NCBI RefSeq assembly: GCF_039832105.1
Contig: NZ_JBDOHS010000001.1
Location: forward strand, 1 to 64,000
Length of the DNA: 64,000 nt
Direction: 5' to 3'
Origin: Dorea_A sp016295505
GTDB lineage: Bacteria > Bacillota > Clostridia > Lachnospirales > Lachnospiraceae
The stretch's first letter is position 1. Every line of letters begins with the position of its first letter. Positions 51,985-61,658 of this stretch are shown piece by piece. The position numbers were made by a program, and so were the translations under genes. The notes under the pieces were generated by a model. The model was given only the letters and a program-made list of their open reading frames with translations. It searched no databases and had not been told where the DNA came from.

Positions 51985-52698
51985 TTATAATTGTTCTCTC
52001 AGATTTTTCAGTATTTTCTTTTCCATTCTTGATACCTGCACCTGTGAGATTCCCATCTGCTTTCCCACCTGCGACTGTGTCTGATCTGCAAAATACCGAA
52101 GATAGATTAACTGTCTTTCTTCTTTATCCAGATAGGACAATAACTGTTTCAAAAGAATATGGTCCAGTATCTTTTCTTCCCCTTCTTCTTTCTGCGGCAG
52201 CTTGTCCATCAGACGAATCTCCTGTCCTTCCTTTTGATATATCGGCTTGTGCAGAGATTCAATGTCTCCGCTTGCCTCCAGTGCCATAGTAAGTTCCTCC
52301 GTCTCCACGCCAAGTTCTTCTGCAAGCTCTGTAACCGTCGGATCCCTTCCCAGTTTTTCCCGCATCACAGCCTCACAGCTGTATGCCCGGTGCGCGAGTT
52401 CCTTTAATGATCTGCTGACCTTGATCATTCCGTCATCTCTCAGAAATCTTTTGATCTCACCTGAGATCATTGGAACCGCATAGGTAGAAAACTTTACATC
52501 ATAGGACAGATCAAACTTATCAATCGCTTTCAGAAGTCCGATACTGCCGATCTGAAACAGATCCTCAGCCTCTGCACCCCGGTTATAAAACCTTTTTACA
52601 ATACACCATACCAGTCCGGTATTTTCTTCCACCAGCTGTGCTCTCGCTTCTTCATCCCCGTTGTGAGATCTCTGAATCAAAGCGATTGTGTGGTCCAT
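51985..52698 (-). CDS. sigF: forespore sigma factor SigF
   Basis: A 237-residue sigma factor. Region 2 has LVWCIVKRFYNRGAEAEDLF and GLLKAIDKFDLSYDVKFSTY, region 3 starts near 105, and region 4 has FADQTQSQVGKQMGISQVQV. It is the first forespore-specific sigma factor, held by SpoIIAB. Its start overlaps the end of spoIIAB by 22 bases. The order spoIIAA-spoIIAB-sigF-spoVA is as in Bacillus. Confidence 0.96.
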   Translation of the reverse strand: MDHTIALIQRSHNGDEEARAQLVEENTGLVWCIVKRFYNRGAEAEDLFQIGSIGLLKAIDKFDLSYDVKFSTYAVPMISGEIKRFLRDDGMIKVSRSLKELAHRAYSCEAVMREKLGRDPTVTELAEELGVETEELTMALEASGDIESLHKPIYQKEGQEIRLMDKLPQKEEGEEKILDHILLKQLLSYLDKEERQLIYLRYFADQTQSQVGKQMGISQVQVSRMEKKILKNLREQL

Positions 52699-53132
52699 AA
52701 TTTTCGTCCTTCTCCAATAGTTTTCTGCATCTTTACGACAGTTCCCTGTCCGGGAACGGATGTGACTTCCAGCCGGTCCATAAACGCCTCCATAAACGAA
52801 AATCCCATCCCGGAACGGTCAAGCTCAGGCTTTGTAGTAAAGAGAGGCTCCATTGCCTGTTTTACATCTTCAATTCCTTTTCCTTTATCTTCTATCTCCA
52901 GATACAGAGTTTTTCCTTCTGTCCGGCAGCGTATGTATATGCTCTTCACCTCATTTTCATATCCATGGATCACCGCATTGGTCACGGCTTCTGACACAGC
53001 GGTCTTGACATCAGAGACTTCTTCCACTGTAGGATTCAGTGCTGTCATAAAAGCTGCCACAGCCACCCTGGCAAATGACTCATTGGATGAGCGGCTGTCA
53101 AATATTAACTGCATTTCATTCGTATTTTCCAT
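52677..53132 (-). CDS. spoIIAB: anti-sigma F factor SpoIIAB
   Basis: A 151-residue GHKL kinase that binds SigF and phosphorylates SpoIIAA. Its ATP site shows SEAVTNAVIHGYENE (N box), DKGKGIEDVKQAM (G1) and RSGMGFSFMEAFMD (G2). The ATG at 53132 follows GAGGAGGACAAGTAAT. It overlaps sigF, which fits equal production of the kinase and the sigma factor. Confidence 0.95.
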   Translation of the reverse strand: MENTNEMQLIFDSRSSNESFARVAVAAFMTALNPTVEEVSDVKTAVSEAVTNAVIHGYENEVKSIYIRCRTEGKTLYLEIEDKGKGIEDVKQAMEPLFTTKPELDRSGMGFSFMEAFMDRLEVTSVPGQGTVVKMQKTIGEGRKLWTTQSL

Positions 53133-53133
53133 A

Positions 53134-53445
53134 TTACTTGTCCTCCTCATATATATGCATTATTTTTGTTACTCCCGACATCTTCAGTATCTTCCGGATC
53201 CTTTCATTGGTATGCACTGCACACACCTCTCCTCCCATCATATAAACACGCTTGTATCGGCCCATGATCACTCCGATTCCGGAGCTGTCACAGAACACAG
53301 TGTCCTTAAAATCAAATATGACATAACGGATATGATTGTGTTCGATCAGATGATCCGATTCCCTCCTGATCTCTTCCGCATTATGGTGATCCAGTTCTCC
53401 CGGAAGAAATATGGTCAGACAATTTTCCTGTACCTGATATTTCAT
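53134..53445 (-). CDS. spoIIAA: anti-anti-sigma factor SpoIIAA
   Basis: A 103-residue STAS protein. The phosphorylated Ser is in FCDSSGIGVIMGRYK near residue 55. Dephosphorylated SpoIIAA releases SigF from SpoIIAB. The ATG at 53445 has GGAGGG before it. It opens the spoIIA operon, which starts after a terminator in the 80-base gap from the TPR gene. Confidence 0.95.
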   Translation of the reverse strand: MKYQVQENCLTIFLPGELDHHNAEEIRRESDHLIEHNHIRYVIFDFKDTVFCDSSGIGVIMGRYKRVYMMGGEVCAVHTNERIRKILKMSGVTKIMHIYEEDK

Positions 53446-53476
53446 GATCTTTCCCTCCATTCAAAATATTGCACAG

Positions 53477-53510
53477 AAAAAAGGATATGCATCTGCATAT
53501 CCTTTTCTTT
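53477..53510 (-). terminator. terminator between the TPR gene and spoIIA
   Basis: AAGGATATGCA pairs with TGCATATCCTT, with A and T runs on each side. Confidence 0.8.
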
Positions 53511-53524
53511 CGTACGTCACATAT

Positions 53525-54880
53525 CTATTCTTCTGTATCTTGTTTGCCTTTACCGTTCTGCGCGTCCAGTGCTTCCTGTGCGGTCTCTGCCGCCTGAGTG
53601 TCCGGATAATCTTCGATAATCTTCTGATACCTGATATTAGCCTGATCCTGATCCCCGCTCTTTTCATACGACTGGGCAAGCAAAAGCATTGCCGCACCAT
53701 CATTGTAACCCTCATCCATCTTCATGATAGTTTCGAGATTCGTGATTGCAGTCTCATAATTGGCAACCTCAAAATTATTCTGAGAAGTTGCAAACAGATT
53801 TGAACACATCCTCGGATACAGAGTTCCTGTGATATCTTCAAACTTCTGTCTTCCCACGGTTCCCAGAGAATCCGGATTCACCTTCAACAGTTCTTCCAGC
53901 ATCGCTGCATCACTCATATCACCCGCCTGAAAATGTACACTGATATTCATAACGATCTCATAACTGTCCTGAGTCGAGGCAGCCGTAGCCTGTGCACTTT
54001 CTGTCTCCTCACTGGTTGACCTGTATTCTTCCAGTTCCTTTTTCAGAGCACTGATCTGTGCTTTCTGTGTTGCAATCTGATCACTGAACTTTACCGTCTG
54101 CTCGTTGATCTTGTCCTGTCTGGATGCATTGATCGCAGGCATGACCAGAAAACACATCACAGCAACTCCCATCAGTACTCCTATAGCAATATTGATCAGA
54201 GTATGTAACCCTGCATTTTCCTTCAGTCCGGATGTCACCGGCTGGATGATGGTTTCATTGCCTATATTATAAGTAACCGTCTGCGGATTCTTTTTCTTTC
54301 CTTCTTCTTCCTTGATCTTTACATTTCTGGACTTTCTTACCTGATTCAGTTCATGCATGTACCGAAGCGTAATCTCATCTGTCTTGTCCAGCTTATGTGC
54401 AATTCGTACTGCCTGTCTGGCTTTTGAATACTGTTCCGTCTGTATATAGAGCAGTGTCAGAAGCTGATACGCCTTGACATAAGTCGGATGCGCTTCTACC
54501 GCTTTTTTTAACTGAAGGATCGCCAGATCTTCTCCCCGCTGATAGCAATATGTCAATGCCTGATTGTATCGTTTGATCGCCTGATTAATCGTATCAAGCT
54601 CATCTTTCTTCTCTTTGATCTTCTGAATATAATAATTGGCAATATTCTCATGTGACTGAAAATTCTTGCTTAAGATCCATTCAACCAGCGCCTCTCCAAC
54701 ATCTCCGCGTCCATAATAGACAAGTCCCAGAAGGTTTCTTGCCGCAATATTTGCTCTGTTATACTGTAAGCTTTTTTTCAGAGAAGCAATCGCACCGGAC
54801 ATATCCCGGATATTCGCTTTTTTTAATCCGTCGTTATACCAGTAATTCGACTGATATACAAGTTTTGTTGTATAATCCAT
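53525..54880 (-). CDS. membrane-anchored TPR protein
   Basis: A 451-residue protein. Residues 15-180 hold at least three tetratricopeptide repeats (LKKANIRDMSGAIASLKKSL; AVEAHPTYVKAYQLLTLLYI). One transmembrane helix is near 226-250 (INIAIGVLMGVAVMCFLVMP). A coiled coil follows (255-290) and further TPR-like repeats end the protein (AAMLLLAQSYEKSGDQDQAN). The C-terminal part is probably outside. Its partner is unknown; it follows folC on the same strand. Confidence 0.88.
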   Translation of the reverse strand: MDYTTKLVYQSNYWYNDGLKKANIRDMSGAIASLKKSLQYNRANIAARNLLGLVYYGRGDVGEALVEWILSKNFQSHENIANYYIQKIKEKKDELDTINQAIKRYNQALTYCYQRGEDLAILQLKKAVEAHPTYVKAYQLLTLLYIQTEQYSKARQAVRIAHKLDKTDEITLRYMHELNQVRKSRNVKIKEEEGKKKNPQTVTYNIGNETIIQPVTSGLKENAGLHTLINIAIGVLMGVAVMCFLVMPAINASRQDKINEQTVKFSDQIATQKAQISALKKELEEYRSTSEETESAQATAASTQDSYEIVMNISVHFQAGDMSDAAMLEELLKVNPDSLGTVGRQKFEDITGTLYPRMCSNLFATSQNNFEVANYETAITNLETIMKMDEGYNDGAAMLLLAQSYEKSGDQDQANIRYQKIIEDYPDTQAAETAQEALDAQNGKGKQDTEE

Positions 54881-54920
54881 ATACTACCCTCTGTAAATAA
54901 TGTCTCCTACGACTCTGTTC

Positions 54921-55055
54921 CTACTTTGTCTGCTGAATCACTTCCCGCAGAATATCTGTCATATCTGTCAGATCTTCCTGATACACTGCATCTTCTATAT
55001 CTTCTACTTCCAGACTCGGCTGAAACTTCTTTAATTCCTCTTCAAAATCAAGCAT
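54921..55055 (-). CDS. small acidic protein between folC and the TPR gene
   Basis: A 44-residue ORF, MLDFEEELKKFQPSLEVEDI then 24 residues more, strongly acidic and helical. The ribosome binding site GGGAGGTG is 6 bases before the ATG, and the start overlaps the folC stop. The overlap and strong site argue that it is expressed. I do not know the family. Confidence 0.65.
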   Translation of the reverse strand: MLDFEEELKKFQPSLEVEDIEDAVYQEDLTDMTDILREVIQQTK

Positions 55056-56385
55056 GCAAAGCACCTCCCAGTAGTTTTTTGATCATCCCCACAAGGTAAA
55101 GTGATCCCAGGCAATAGATCTCTCCGTCTTGCCCACGCTCCCTTTCTGCTGCCGAAAGAGCCTCTTCAAGGCTTTCCTCACACAACACTTTTCCGGACGT
55201 ATATTTTTCAAATATCGCCTTCAGTTCCTGTACCGGAACTCCCCGGGTATCTTCGATCTGCGTCACAATATACGCTTTTGCATTCAGGTTCTGACACAGA
55301 TATGCAATCATCTGCTCATACTTTTTATCTGCAACGGCTGAAAACAGAATAACCGGTCCCTCTCCTTCGTCCGCTTTCAAAGCCTTAACACTTTCTACAA
55401 ATGCTTCAATCGCTCCCGGATTATGCGCACCATCAATCGTAATATGATCCGCGACCTGTTCCATTCTGCCTGCCCAGTGTATCGATGCCAGTGCATCCAC
55501 CCACCGATTGATATGGATTTTTTCTCCCTCCAGCAGATATTCTGCCGCTTCCAGTGCGATCATCGCATTCGTCACCTGATAACAGCCACAGATCGGGACA
55601 TGAAAGATAACATCTTTATCATACGCATTCACTCTGGAAAATGCAATATATTTGCGGTTAACTTCTCGAATTTCGAACGCATTTTTCGATATTTCCCTAC
55701 AGGGTGCCTGCTTCTCCAGCACCGTTTTCAGTATGACTTGTGACGCCTTCTCATTACTTCCGTCAAAGATAACCGGAATTCCTTCTTTGATAATTCCGGC
55801 TTTCTCTGCCGCAATTTTCTCAATGGTATCTCCAAGAATATCCGTATGATCCAGGCTGATTGATGTGATCAGCGTAAGTGCCGGATGCTCTATAGAATTG
55901 GTCGCATCCAGTCTGCCTCCAAGTCCTGTCTCCAGAATGATATATTCCACATCCGTCTGCGCAAAGGCCATCATTCCCATACCAAAGAGGAATTCAAAAT
56001 ATGAAGGATGCTCTATTCCATCTTTCTCCATCTCTCTGACAACAGACAGAACCATTTGAAATACCTTCAGAAAGGTATCATTTTCAATCTGAACATTGTC
56101 CATTCTTATCCGTTCATTTACAGATACAAGATGAGGGGATGTAAAGAACCCTGTTCTCTTCCCCTCTGCCATCAACAGTGCCTGAAGATATGCACATACC
56201 GAACCCTTTCCATTGGTTCCGGCAACATGAATGATCTTTCTGTCCACTGCCGGATTCCCAAGCCTCTTCAAAAATGCTCTGGTATGTTCGAGCGTGTGTT
56301 TTTTTGTAAACCTGGGAATCTCTTCAATATATGCTACTGCTTCCTCATATGTGTACAAAGCAGCTTCTTTCTTATTCAATGTCAT
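55048..56385 (-). CDS. folC: folylpolyglutamate synthase / dihydrofolate synthase
   Basis: A 445-residue Mur-ligase-type enzyme that adds glutamate to folate. The P-loop is VAGTNGKGSVCAYLQ near residue 43, with FFTSPHLVSVNERI after it and ISLDHTDILGDTIE near 152. The C-terminal domain has IDGAHNPGAIEAF. I chose the ATG at 56385 because the extra upstream codons overlap the LtaS-like gene end and are not Mur-like. The start overlaps that gene by 14 bases. Confidence 0.93.
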   Translation of the reverse strand: MTLNKKEAALYTYEEAVAYIEEIPRFTKKHTLEHTRAFLKRLGNPAVDRKIIHVAGTNGKGSVCAYLQALLMAEGKRTGFFTSPHLVSVNERIRMDNVQIENDTFLKVFQMVLSVVREMEKDGIEHPSYFEFLFGMGMMAFAQTDVEYIILETGLGGRLDATNSIEHPALTLITSISLDHTDILGDTIEKIAAEKAGIIKEGIPVIFDGSNEKASQVILKTVLEKQAPCREISKNAFEIREVNRKYIAFSRVNAYDKDVIFHVPICGCYQVTNAMIALEAAEYLLEGEKIHINRWVDALASIHWAGRMEQVADHITIDGAHNPGAIEAFVESVKALKADEGEGPVILFSAVADKKYEQMIAYLCQNLNAKAYIVTQIEDTRGVPVQELKAIFEKYTSGKVLCEESLEEALSAAERERGQDGEIYCLGSLYLVGMIKKLLGGALHA

Positions 56386-58582
56386 AGCTTTGATCCACCC
56401 AAGACTTCGTCTTATCTGTTGCTGTTCCTTCCTGTAACACCAGTTCTCCATTCTGATAAATGTACTGATCCGACATGCGGAAGATTGTTTCACTGGATCC
56501 CACCTGTCCGACCTGAATCATATCTCCGTCTTCCAGTTCAACCTCTGACAGATCGATTCTGGTATTATTCAGGAAACTGCTCTTTTGCTTTTCTCCATTG
56601 ATATATATCTTACTGTATTTGGTGAAATTCTCTCCATACAGGCTATATCCCTTATTCAGATGAGGTACAATGTTACTGAGCGTAACATCCCTGACTCCCA
56701 TCACCATATGCCCTTCTGTAATCGGCTGTTCACCGGCATATACATATTGATTGCCATACAGGATATCATACTGAAGCAGTTCCAGATCCGACAGATAATT
56801 CTTGCTCTTTGTTCTTTCCTGATGATAATTGAATATCGTTCCGGAATGAATATCCAGTCGTTCAAACACCTCTGCCATCAGCTGATAAGACGGCAGATTC
56901 TTATCTTCCTTTTCCAGACCGATATTATCCCAGATCACATAATTCGTATTATACAGATACCGGCTCTTCAGATCCTCTGCCTTAAGTCCCATCGTCGGGA
57001 GATGATCACCATAGAATACAACAACCGCCGGTTCACCGCGTTCTTCAATCGCTTTTACCAGATTGCCGGCAAACTGATCCATCTCATATACCTGGTTGAC
57101 ATAATATTCCCATTTATTCTTTTTGGCAGGATCATCGATTCCTTCCACTGTAATTGCCGGATTTTCAATTACCTGCTCTTCCGGATAATCGCCATGTCCC
57201 TGAACACTGACTGTAAACACAAAATCCTGCTGCTGCGTCGTATCCATGGATTCCAGAATATGCTGAATCAGAATGTCATCCTTTGCCCAGCCGTTTTCCG
57301 TAGTCTGTAATACATTCATGAATTCTTTACTGGTATACGTGTCAAATCCAATGTTATTAAACACGTTGGCACGGCTGTAAAAATTACCGGTATTGTTATG
57401 AAGTGCGTGTGTTCCATATCCCAGCGCACTAAGAGCAGACGCCGCACTTTCGCATGGTGTGGTTTTCAGCATCGTTTTATATGGATATTCTCCCGGTCCG
57501 AAATAACGAAGATTCATCCCCGTCAATACCTCGAACTCTGTATTTGCAGTTCCTGCTCCTACAGACGGCACTTTAAAATATCCGGTTGAATACTGTTCAT
57601 ACATGGCATGGAGATTCGGACACGGATCTTCCGATGTTGTAAAGAACTCTGCTTCTGCCACATCAAAATAAGATTCCAGCTGTACAACGATGATATTCGG
57701 CCGCTCATCTTCTGCAAGCCCCGTCTCGTTCCTGGTAATCTCGCCATTTCCGCTGATCTCAGCAATCGTCTCCTCATTGTAATCATTCGGTTCATTGATT
57801 CCGGTATTAAAAAGACTTGCCATAAAGCAATAAGGAAGTCCGTAATCTTCATATGCAAATGCGATATTCCCGAAATACGTGGAGACAACTCTCTTATCTA
57901 CTGCCTGTTCTGCCACAAAACCATATAAAACACAGCAGATCACGATTCCAATCAGCGCCCTGATATGGTGCACCTTTCCGCTGTACTGTCCGCCGCGTCT
58001 CCACATGGACACACACCAGACAATCAACGCTGCCACTCCGATCACCAGAATGACCAGTTCAAAACCATTACAATAATTATTGATCAGAGCGATTCCATCC
58101 TGCGCAATCTTGAGATCCTGTGCATTAAACGGTGTAACACGCTTCAGCAGGATATACCCATTGGCAATCCCGAGAACCAGCCAGACCGCACTGATGATGA
58201 TCCTTGCAAACACTCTCCGCTTGAACAGATAGACAATCGAAAACGTCACAAATATCATAAACGCATTATACAGGAACACATATGGAGATCCCGTCATGTA
58301 TTCCCAGGCCTCCAGTATGGAGTGCCTGGAAATTGCTTCTATCACAAAGTTGATGATGCATGCCAGCAGTGCGTGAAATACCAGCGAGAAACGATTCATA
58401 AATGCATATACCGGTTTCATCTTCTGTGCAAATGCACTGTTGCGGCGCTCTTCCAGGATCCTTTCTCTTCGTTCCCTTCTGCCTTTCCAGTATTCTTTTA
58501 TATCTTCTTTTTTCAGATTTTTTAATTTATGAATTCCCGCCTTCATGTCGGGCTTTTTTAAATGAACCTTCTTCATCTTCAC
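56372..58582 (-). CDS. LTA synthase family sulfatase (phosphoglycerol transferase)
   Basis: A 736-residue membrane enzyme. A basic N-terminal tail (residues 1-50) is followed by five transmembrane segments to about residue 225 and an outer sulfatase domain (about 290-620). The metal-binding start is NIIVVQLESYFDV, the catalytic Thr is in GAGTANTEFEVLTG, and FYGDHLPTMG holds the Asp-His pair. A beta-rich C-terminus of about 110 residues follows. It should transfer glycerol phosphate or a related group to a surface polymer. The name LtaS is not certain. Confidence 0.9.
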   Translation of the reverse strand: MKMKKVHLKKPDMKAGIHKLKNLKKEDIKEYWKGRRERRERILEERRNSAFAQKMKPVYAFMNRFSLVFHALLACIINFVIEAISRHSILEAWEYMTGSPYVFLYNAFMIFVTFSIVYLFKRRVFARIIISAVWLVLGIANGYILLKRVTPFNAQDLKIAQDGIALINNYCNGFELVILVIGVAALIVWCVSMWRRGGQYSGKVHHIRALIGIVICCVLYGFVAEQAVDKRVVSTYFGNIAFAYEDYGLPYCFMASLFNTGINEPNDYNEETIAEISGNGEITRNETGLAEDERPNIIVVQLESYFDVAEAEFFTTSEDPCPNLHAMYEQYSTGYFKVPSVGAGTANTEFEVLTGMNLRYFGPGEYPYKTMLKTTPCESAASALSALGYGTHALHNNTGNFYSRANVFNNIGFDTYTSKEFMNVLQTTENGWAKDDILIQHILESMDTTQQQDFVFTVSVQGHGDYPEEQVIENPAITVEGIDDPAKKNKWEYYVNQVYEMDQFAGNLVKAIEERGEPAVVVFYGDHLPTMGLKAEDLKSRYLYNTNYVIWDNIGLEKEDKNLPSYQLMAEVFERLDIHSGTIFNYHQERTKSKNYLSDLELLQYDILYGNQYVYAGEQPITEGHMVMGVRDVTLSNIVPHLNKGYSLYGENFTKYSKIYINGEKQKSSFLNNTRIDLSEVELEDGDMIQVGQVGSSETIFRMSDQYIYQNGELVLQEGTATDKTKSWVDQSYDIE

Positions 58583-61243
58583 CTATGACCTTTTTGCTTT
58601 TAATCCTTCCAGTCTTTCTTTCACCTGTTCCATCATCTGCTGGTATGTTTCCAGCTTCTGGCGTTCTTCCTGGACTTTCGCTGCAGGAGCCTTGCTGACA
58701 AACTTCTCATTGTTCAGCATTCCTGTTGCACGGGCAATTTCTTTTGAAAGTCTCGTTTCTTCTTTTGTTAATCTCTCAATCTCCTGATCAAAGTCAATCA
58801 GTTCTTCCAGCGGTACATATACCGTCGCATCCGGAACTACAACGGATACTGCATCATCCGCAATTCCTGTCTTATCATTCTGGATCACCAGAGCATTCAG
58901 AGATGCCATTGTCTGTGCCGATGTATCGAGAAGTCCCAGACCTTCACAGATCTTAGCATCCTCACATACAACGTAAGCCGTTGCTTTTCTGGAATTCGGA
59001 ACATTCATCTCTGCACGGACATTACGGATACCTCTGATGATCTCTTTATAATGCTCAACAATATTTTCCGCATCCGGGGCATTCCATTTTTCATCATATG
59101 CAGGCCACTCTGACATCATCAGAGACTCCTCTTCCGGAACCAGTTTGCTGTAGATCTCCTCTGTTACAAACGGCATATACGGATGAAGAAGCTTTAAGGA
59201 ATTCTTCAGTACCTCTCTGAGCGTCCACAGTGCATCATTAGCACCTTCTGCATCCTCCTCTGCATGATAGATACGATATTTTGCGATCTCGATATACCAG
59301 TCACAGAATTCATCCCACAGGAAATCATAGATCTTGGATAAAGCGATACCAAGTTCAAACTTATCCATATTCTCTGTTACATCTTTCACCAGCGTGTTGC
59401 ATCTGGACAAGATCCATCCGTCTGCCGGATAACGATTGAAATCTGCCGGCTCTGTCAGTTCCTTATCTCCCAGATTCATCAGGATAAATCTGGATGCATT
59501 CCATACTTTATTCGCAAAGTTACGGCTGGCCTCTACTCTTTCATTATAGAAACGCATGTCATTACCAGGCGCATTTCCTGTTACCAGCGTCATACGCAGA
59601 GCATCTGCACCGTACTGATCGATGATCTCCAGCGGATCAATACCATTTCCGAGAGATTTACTCATCTTGCGGCCCTGGGAATCTCTCACCAGACCGTGAA
59701 TAAATACGGTATGGAACGGTGCTTTTCCGGTATGCTCATAACCGGAAAATACCATACGGATAACCCAGAAGAAGATGATGTCATATCCGGTTACCAGAAC
59801 ATCTGTCGGATAGAAATAATCCAGATCTTCGTTCTGATCCGGCCATCCAAGTGTGGAGAACGGCCACAGTGCAGAACTGAACCATGTATCCAGTGTATCC
59901 TCATCCTGTGTAAAGTGTGTACATCCGCACTTCGGACATTTTTCCGGAACACCGCGTCCTACCACAACTTCTCCGCATTCGTCACAGTAATAAGCCGGGA
60001 TTCTGTGTCCCCACCAGATCTGTCTGGAGATACACCAGTCACGGATATTTTCCAGCCAGTGCAGGTAGATCTTATTAAAACGCTCCGGAACAAATCTGAG
60101 TTCCCCATTCTTAATTGCTTCAATCGCCGGTTTCGCAAGTTCATCCATCTTAACGAACCACTGCTGCTTTACCATCGGCTCTACCGTCGTGTGGCAGCGG
60201 TCATGTGTACCTACATTATGAGAATGTGGCACAACCTTTACCAGATATCCCTGCTCTTCCAGATCCTTCACCATGGCCTTTCTTGCCTCGTAACGATCCA
60301 TTCCGGCATATTTGCCTCCGTACTGCTCATTGATCGTAGCATCATCATTCATGATATTGATCTCCGGCAGATTGTGGCGTTTTCCAACTTCAAAGTCATT
60401 CGGGTCATGTGCCGGTGTGATCTTAACCGCACCCGTTCCGAACTCTTTATCTACATAATAGTCTGCAACGATCGGGATCTCTCTGTCCGTCAATGGAAGC
60501 AGACAGGTCTTTCCAACGATGTCTTTATATCTCTCATCATCCGGATGTACAGCAATAGCCGTATCACCAAGCATGGTCTCCGGACGTGTTGTTGCGATCT
60601 CCAGGAAATCATCGGTTCCTACGATCGGATACTTGATGTGCCAGAAGAATCCATCCTGCTCTTCATGCTCAACCTCTGCATCAGACAGAGAGGTTTTACA
60701 TACCGGACACCAGTTGATGATTCTTGATCCCTTATAGATATATCCTTTTTCATAAAGCTTGATAAATACTTCTTCAACCGCTTTGGAACAACCTTCATCC
60801 ATTGTGAAGCGTTCTCTGTCCCAGTCACAGGATACGCCCAGCTTTTTCAGCTGTCCTTCGATCGTTCCTGCATACTCTTCCTTCCACTGCCAGGTTCTCT
60901 CCAGGAATTTTTCTCTTCCAAGCTCTTTTTTATCAATACCTTCTTCTTTCAGCTGATTGGTAACCTTAACTTCTGTGGAGATTGCCGCATGGTCTGTTCC
61001 CGGAATCCACAGTGCATTGTATCCCTGCATTCTCTTGTAGCGGATCAGGATATCCTGCAGTGTATTATCCAGTGCATGCCCCATATGCAGCTTACCGGTA
61101 ATGTTCGGTGGCGGCATCACAGTTGTAAACGGTTTTCTGCTTCTGTCAACCTCTGCGTGAAAATACTTATTTTCACACCATTTTTCATATAACTTTGCTT
61201 CAATCTCTTTTGGATTGTAAGTCTTTTCCAGGTTCTGACTCAT
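58583..61243 (-). CDS. valS: valine-tRNA ligase
   Basis: An 886-residue class I synthetase of normal length. HIGH is in PPPNITGKLHMGHAL near residue 44-58 and KMSKS in GRKMSKSLGNG near 527. The editing domain (TTRPETMLGDTAIAVHP) and the C-terminal coiled coil (RLTKEETRLSKEIARATGM) are complete. The ATG at 61243 has GAGGAGG before it. A T-box leader lies upstream. Confidence 0.97.
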   Translation of the reverse strand: MSQNLEKTYNPKEIEAKLYEKWCENKYFHAEVDRSRKPFTTVMPPPNITGKLHMGHALDNTLQDILIRYKRMQGYNALWIPGTDHAAISTEVKVTNQLKEEGIDKKELGREKFLERTWQWKEEYAGTIEGQLKKLGVSCDWDRERFTMDEGCSKAVEEVFIKLYEKGYIYKGSRIINWCPVCKTSLSDAEVEHEEQDGFFWHIKYPIVGTDDFLEIATTRPETMLGDTAIAVHPDDERYKDIVGKTCLLPLTDREIPIVADYYVDKEFGTGAVKITPAHDPNDFEVGKRHNLPEINIMNDDATINEQYGGKYAGMDRYEARKAMVKDLEEQGYLVKVVPHSHNVGTHDRCHTTVEPMVKQQWFVKMDELAKPAIEAIKNGELRFVPERFNKIYLHWLENIRDWCISRQIWWGHRIPAYYCDECGEVVVGRGVPEKCPKCGCTHFTQDEDTLDTWFSSALWPFSTLGWPDQNEDLDYFYPTDVLVTGYDIIFFWVIRMVFSGYEHTGKAPFHTVFIHGLVRDSQGRKMSKSLGNGIDPLEIIDQYGADALRMTLVTGNAPGNDMRFYNERVEASRNFANKVWNASRFILMNLGDKELTEPADFNRYPADGWILSRCNTLVKDVTENMDKFELGIALSKIYDFLWDEFCDWYIEIAKYRIYHAEEDAEGANDALWTLREVLKNSLKLLHPYMPFVTEEIYSKLVPEEESLMMSEWPAYDEKWNAPDAENIVEHYKEIIRGIRNVRAEMNVPNSRKATAYVVCEDAKICEGLGLLDTSAQTMASLNALVIQNDKTGIADDAVSVVVPDATVYVPLEELIDFDQEIERLTKEETRLSKEIARATGMLNNEKFVSKAPAAKVQEERQKLETYQQMMEQVKERLEGLKAKRS

Positions 61244-61313
61244 AGTTTCCTCCTCATACTTCAGATACACTTTATACTATAGCTTTTCACATTTTCTTCA
61301 CATTTTGAAAATG

Positions 61314-61605
61314 AAAAAGCCCTCTACATTACGTAAAGGGCGATTGTAGTCGCGGTACCACCTTTATTATATAGAAGAAACACTTTTTCAAGACTTCTAT
61401 ATATCTCATCTTATTCTATAACGGGAACGACTCCGGGGTGACCTAGCTTCTTCTTACGAAGTTCAGCCATCCGGCTCAGAAGCTACCTTCTGTATTCTGA
61501 ATATCCTGAGCGCCTCTCAGCCTGTGGACCACTCTCTCTGGCAGGTTCATGAATACATACTCCTCTTCATCAAAGCCTTTACGTATAAACTACTGATTAT
61601 CATAG
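61314..61605 (-). promoter_or_regulatory. T-box leader controlling valS
   Basis: On the minus strand the T-box AAAGGTGGTACCGCG (61351-61365) is followed by a terminator (GCCCTTTACGT..GAGGGC and TTTTT, 61314-61341). A stem I-like region with AGAGAGTGGTCCACAGGCTG lies near 61510-61535. GTA at 61484-61486 is a possible Val specifier, by inference. Uncharged valine tRNA should stabilise the antiterminator. Confidence 0.92.
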
Positions 61606-61658
61606 CCATCGAAAGTCGATTTGTCAAGGAAATTAAGACTTTTTTAATAGTTCGACTC

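Noticed and set aside
59696..60727. A 343-codon frame on the plus strand
   Set aside because: It is antisense to valS and has no protein-like motif.
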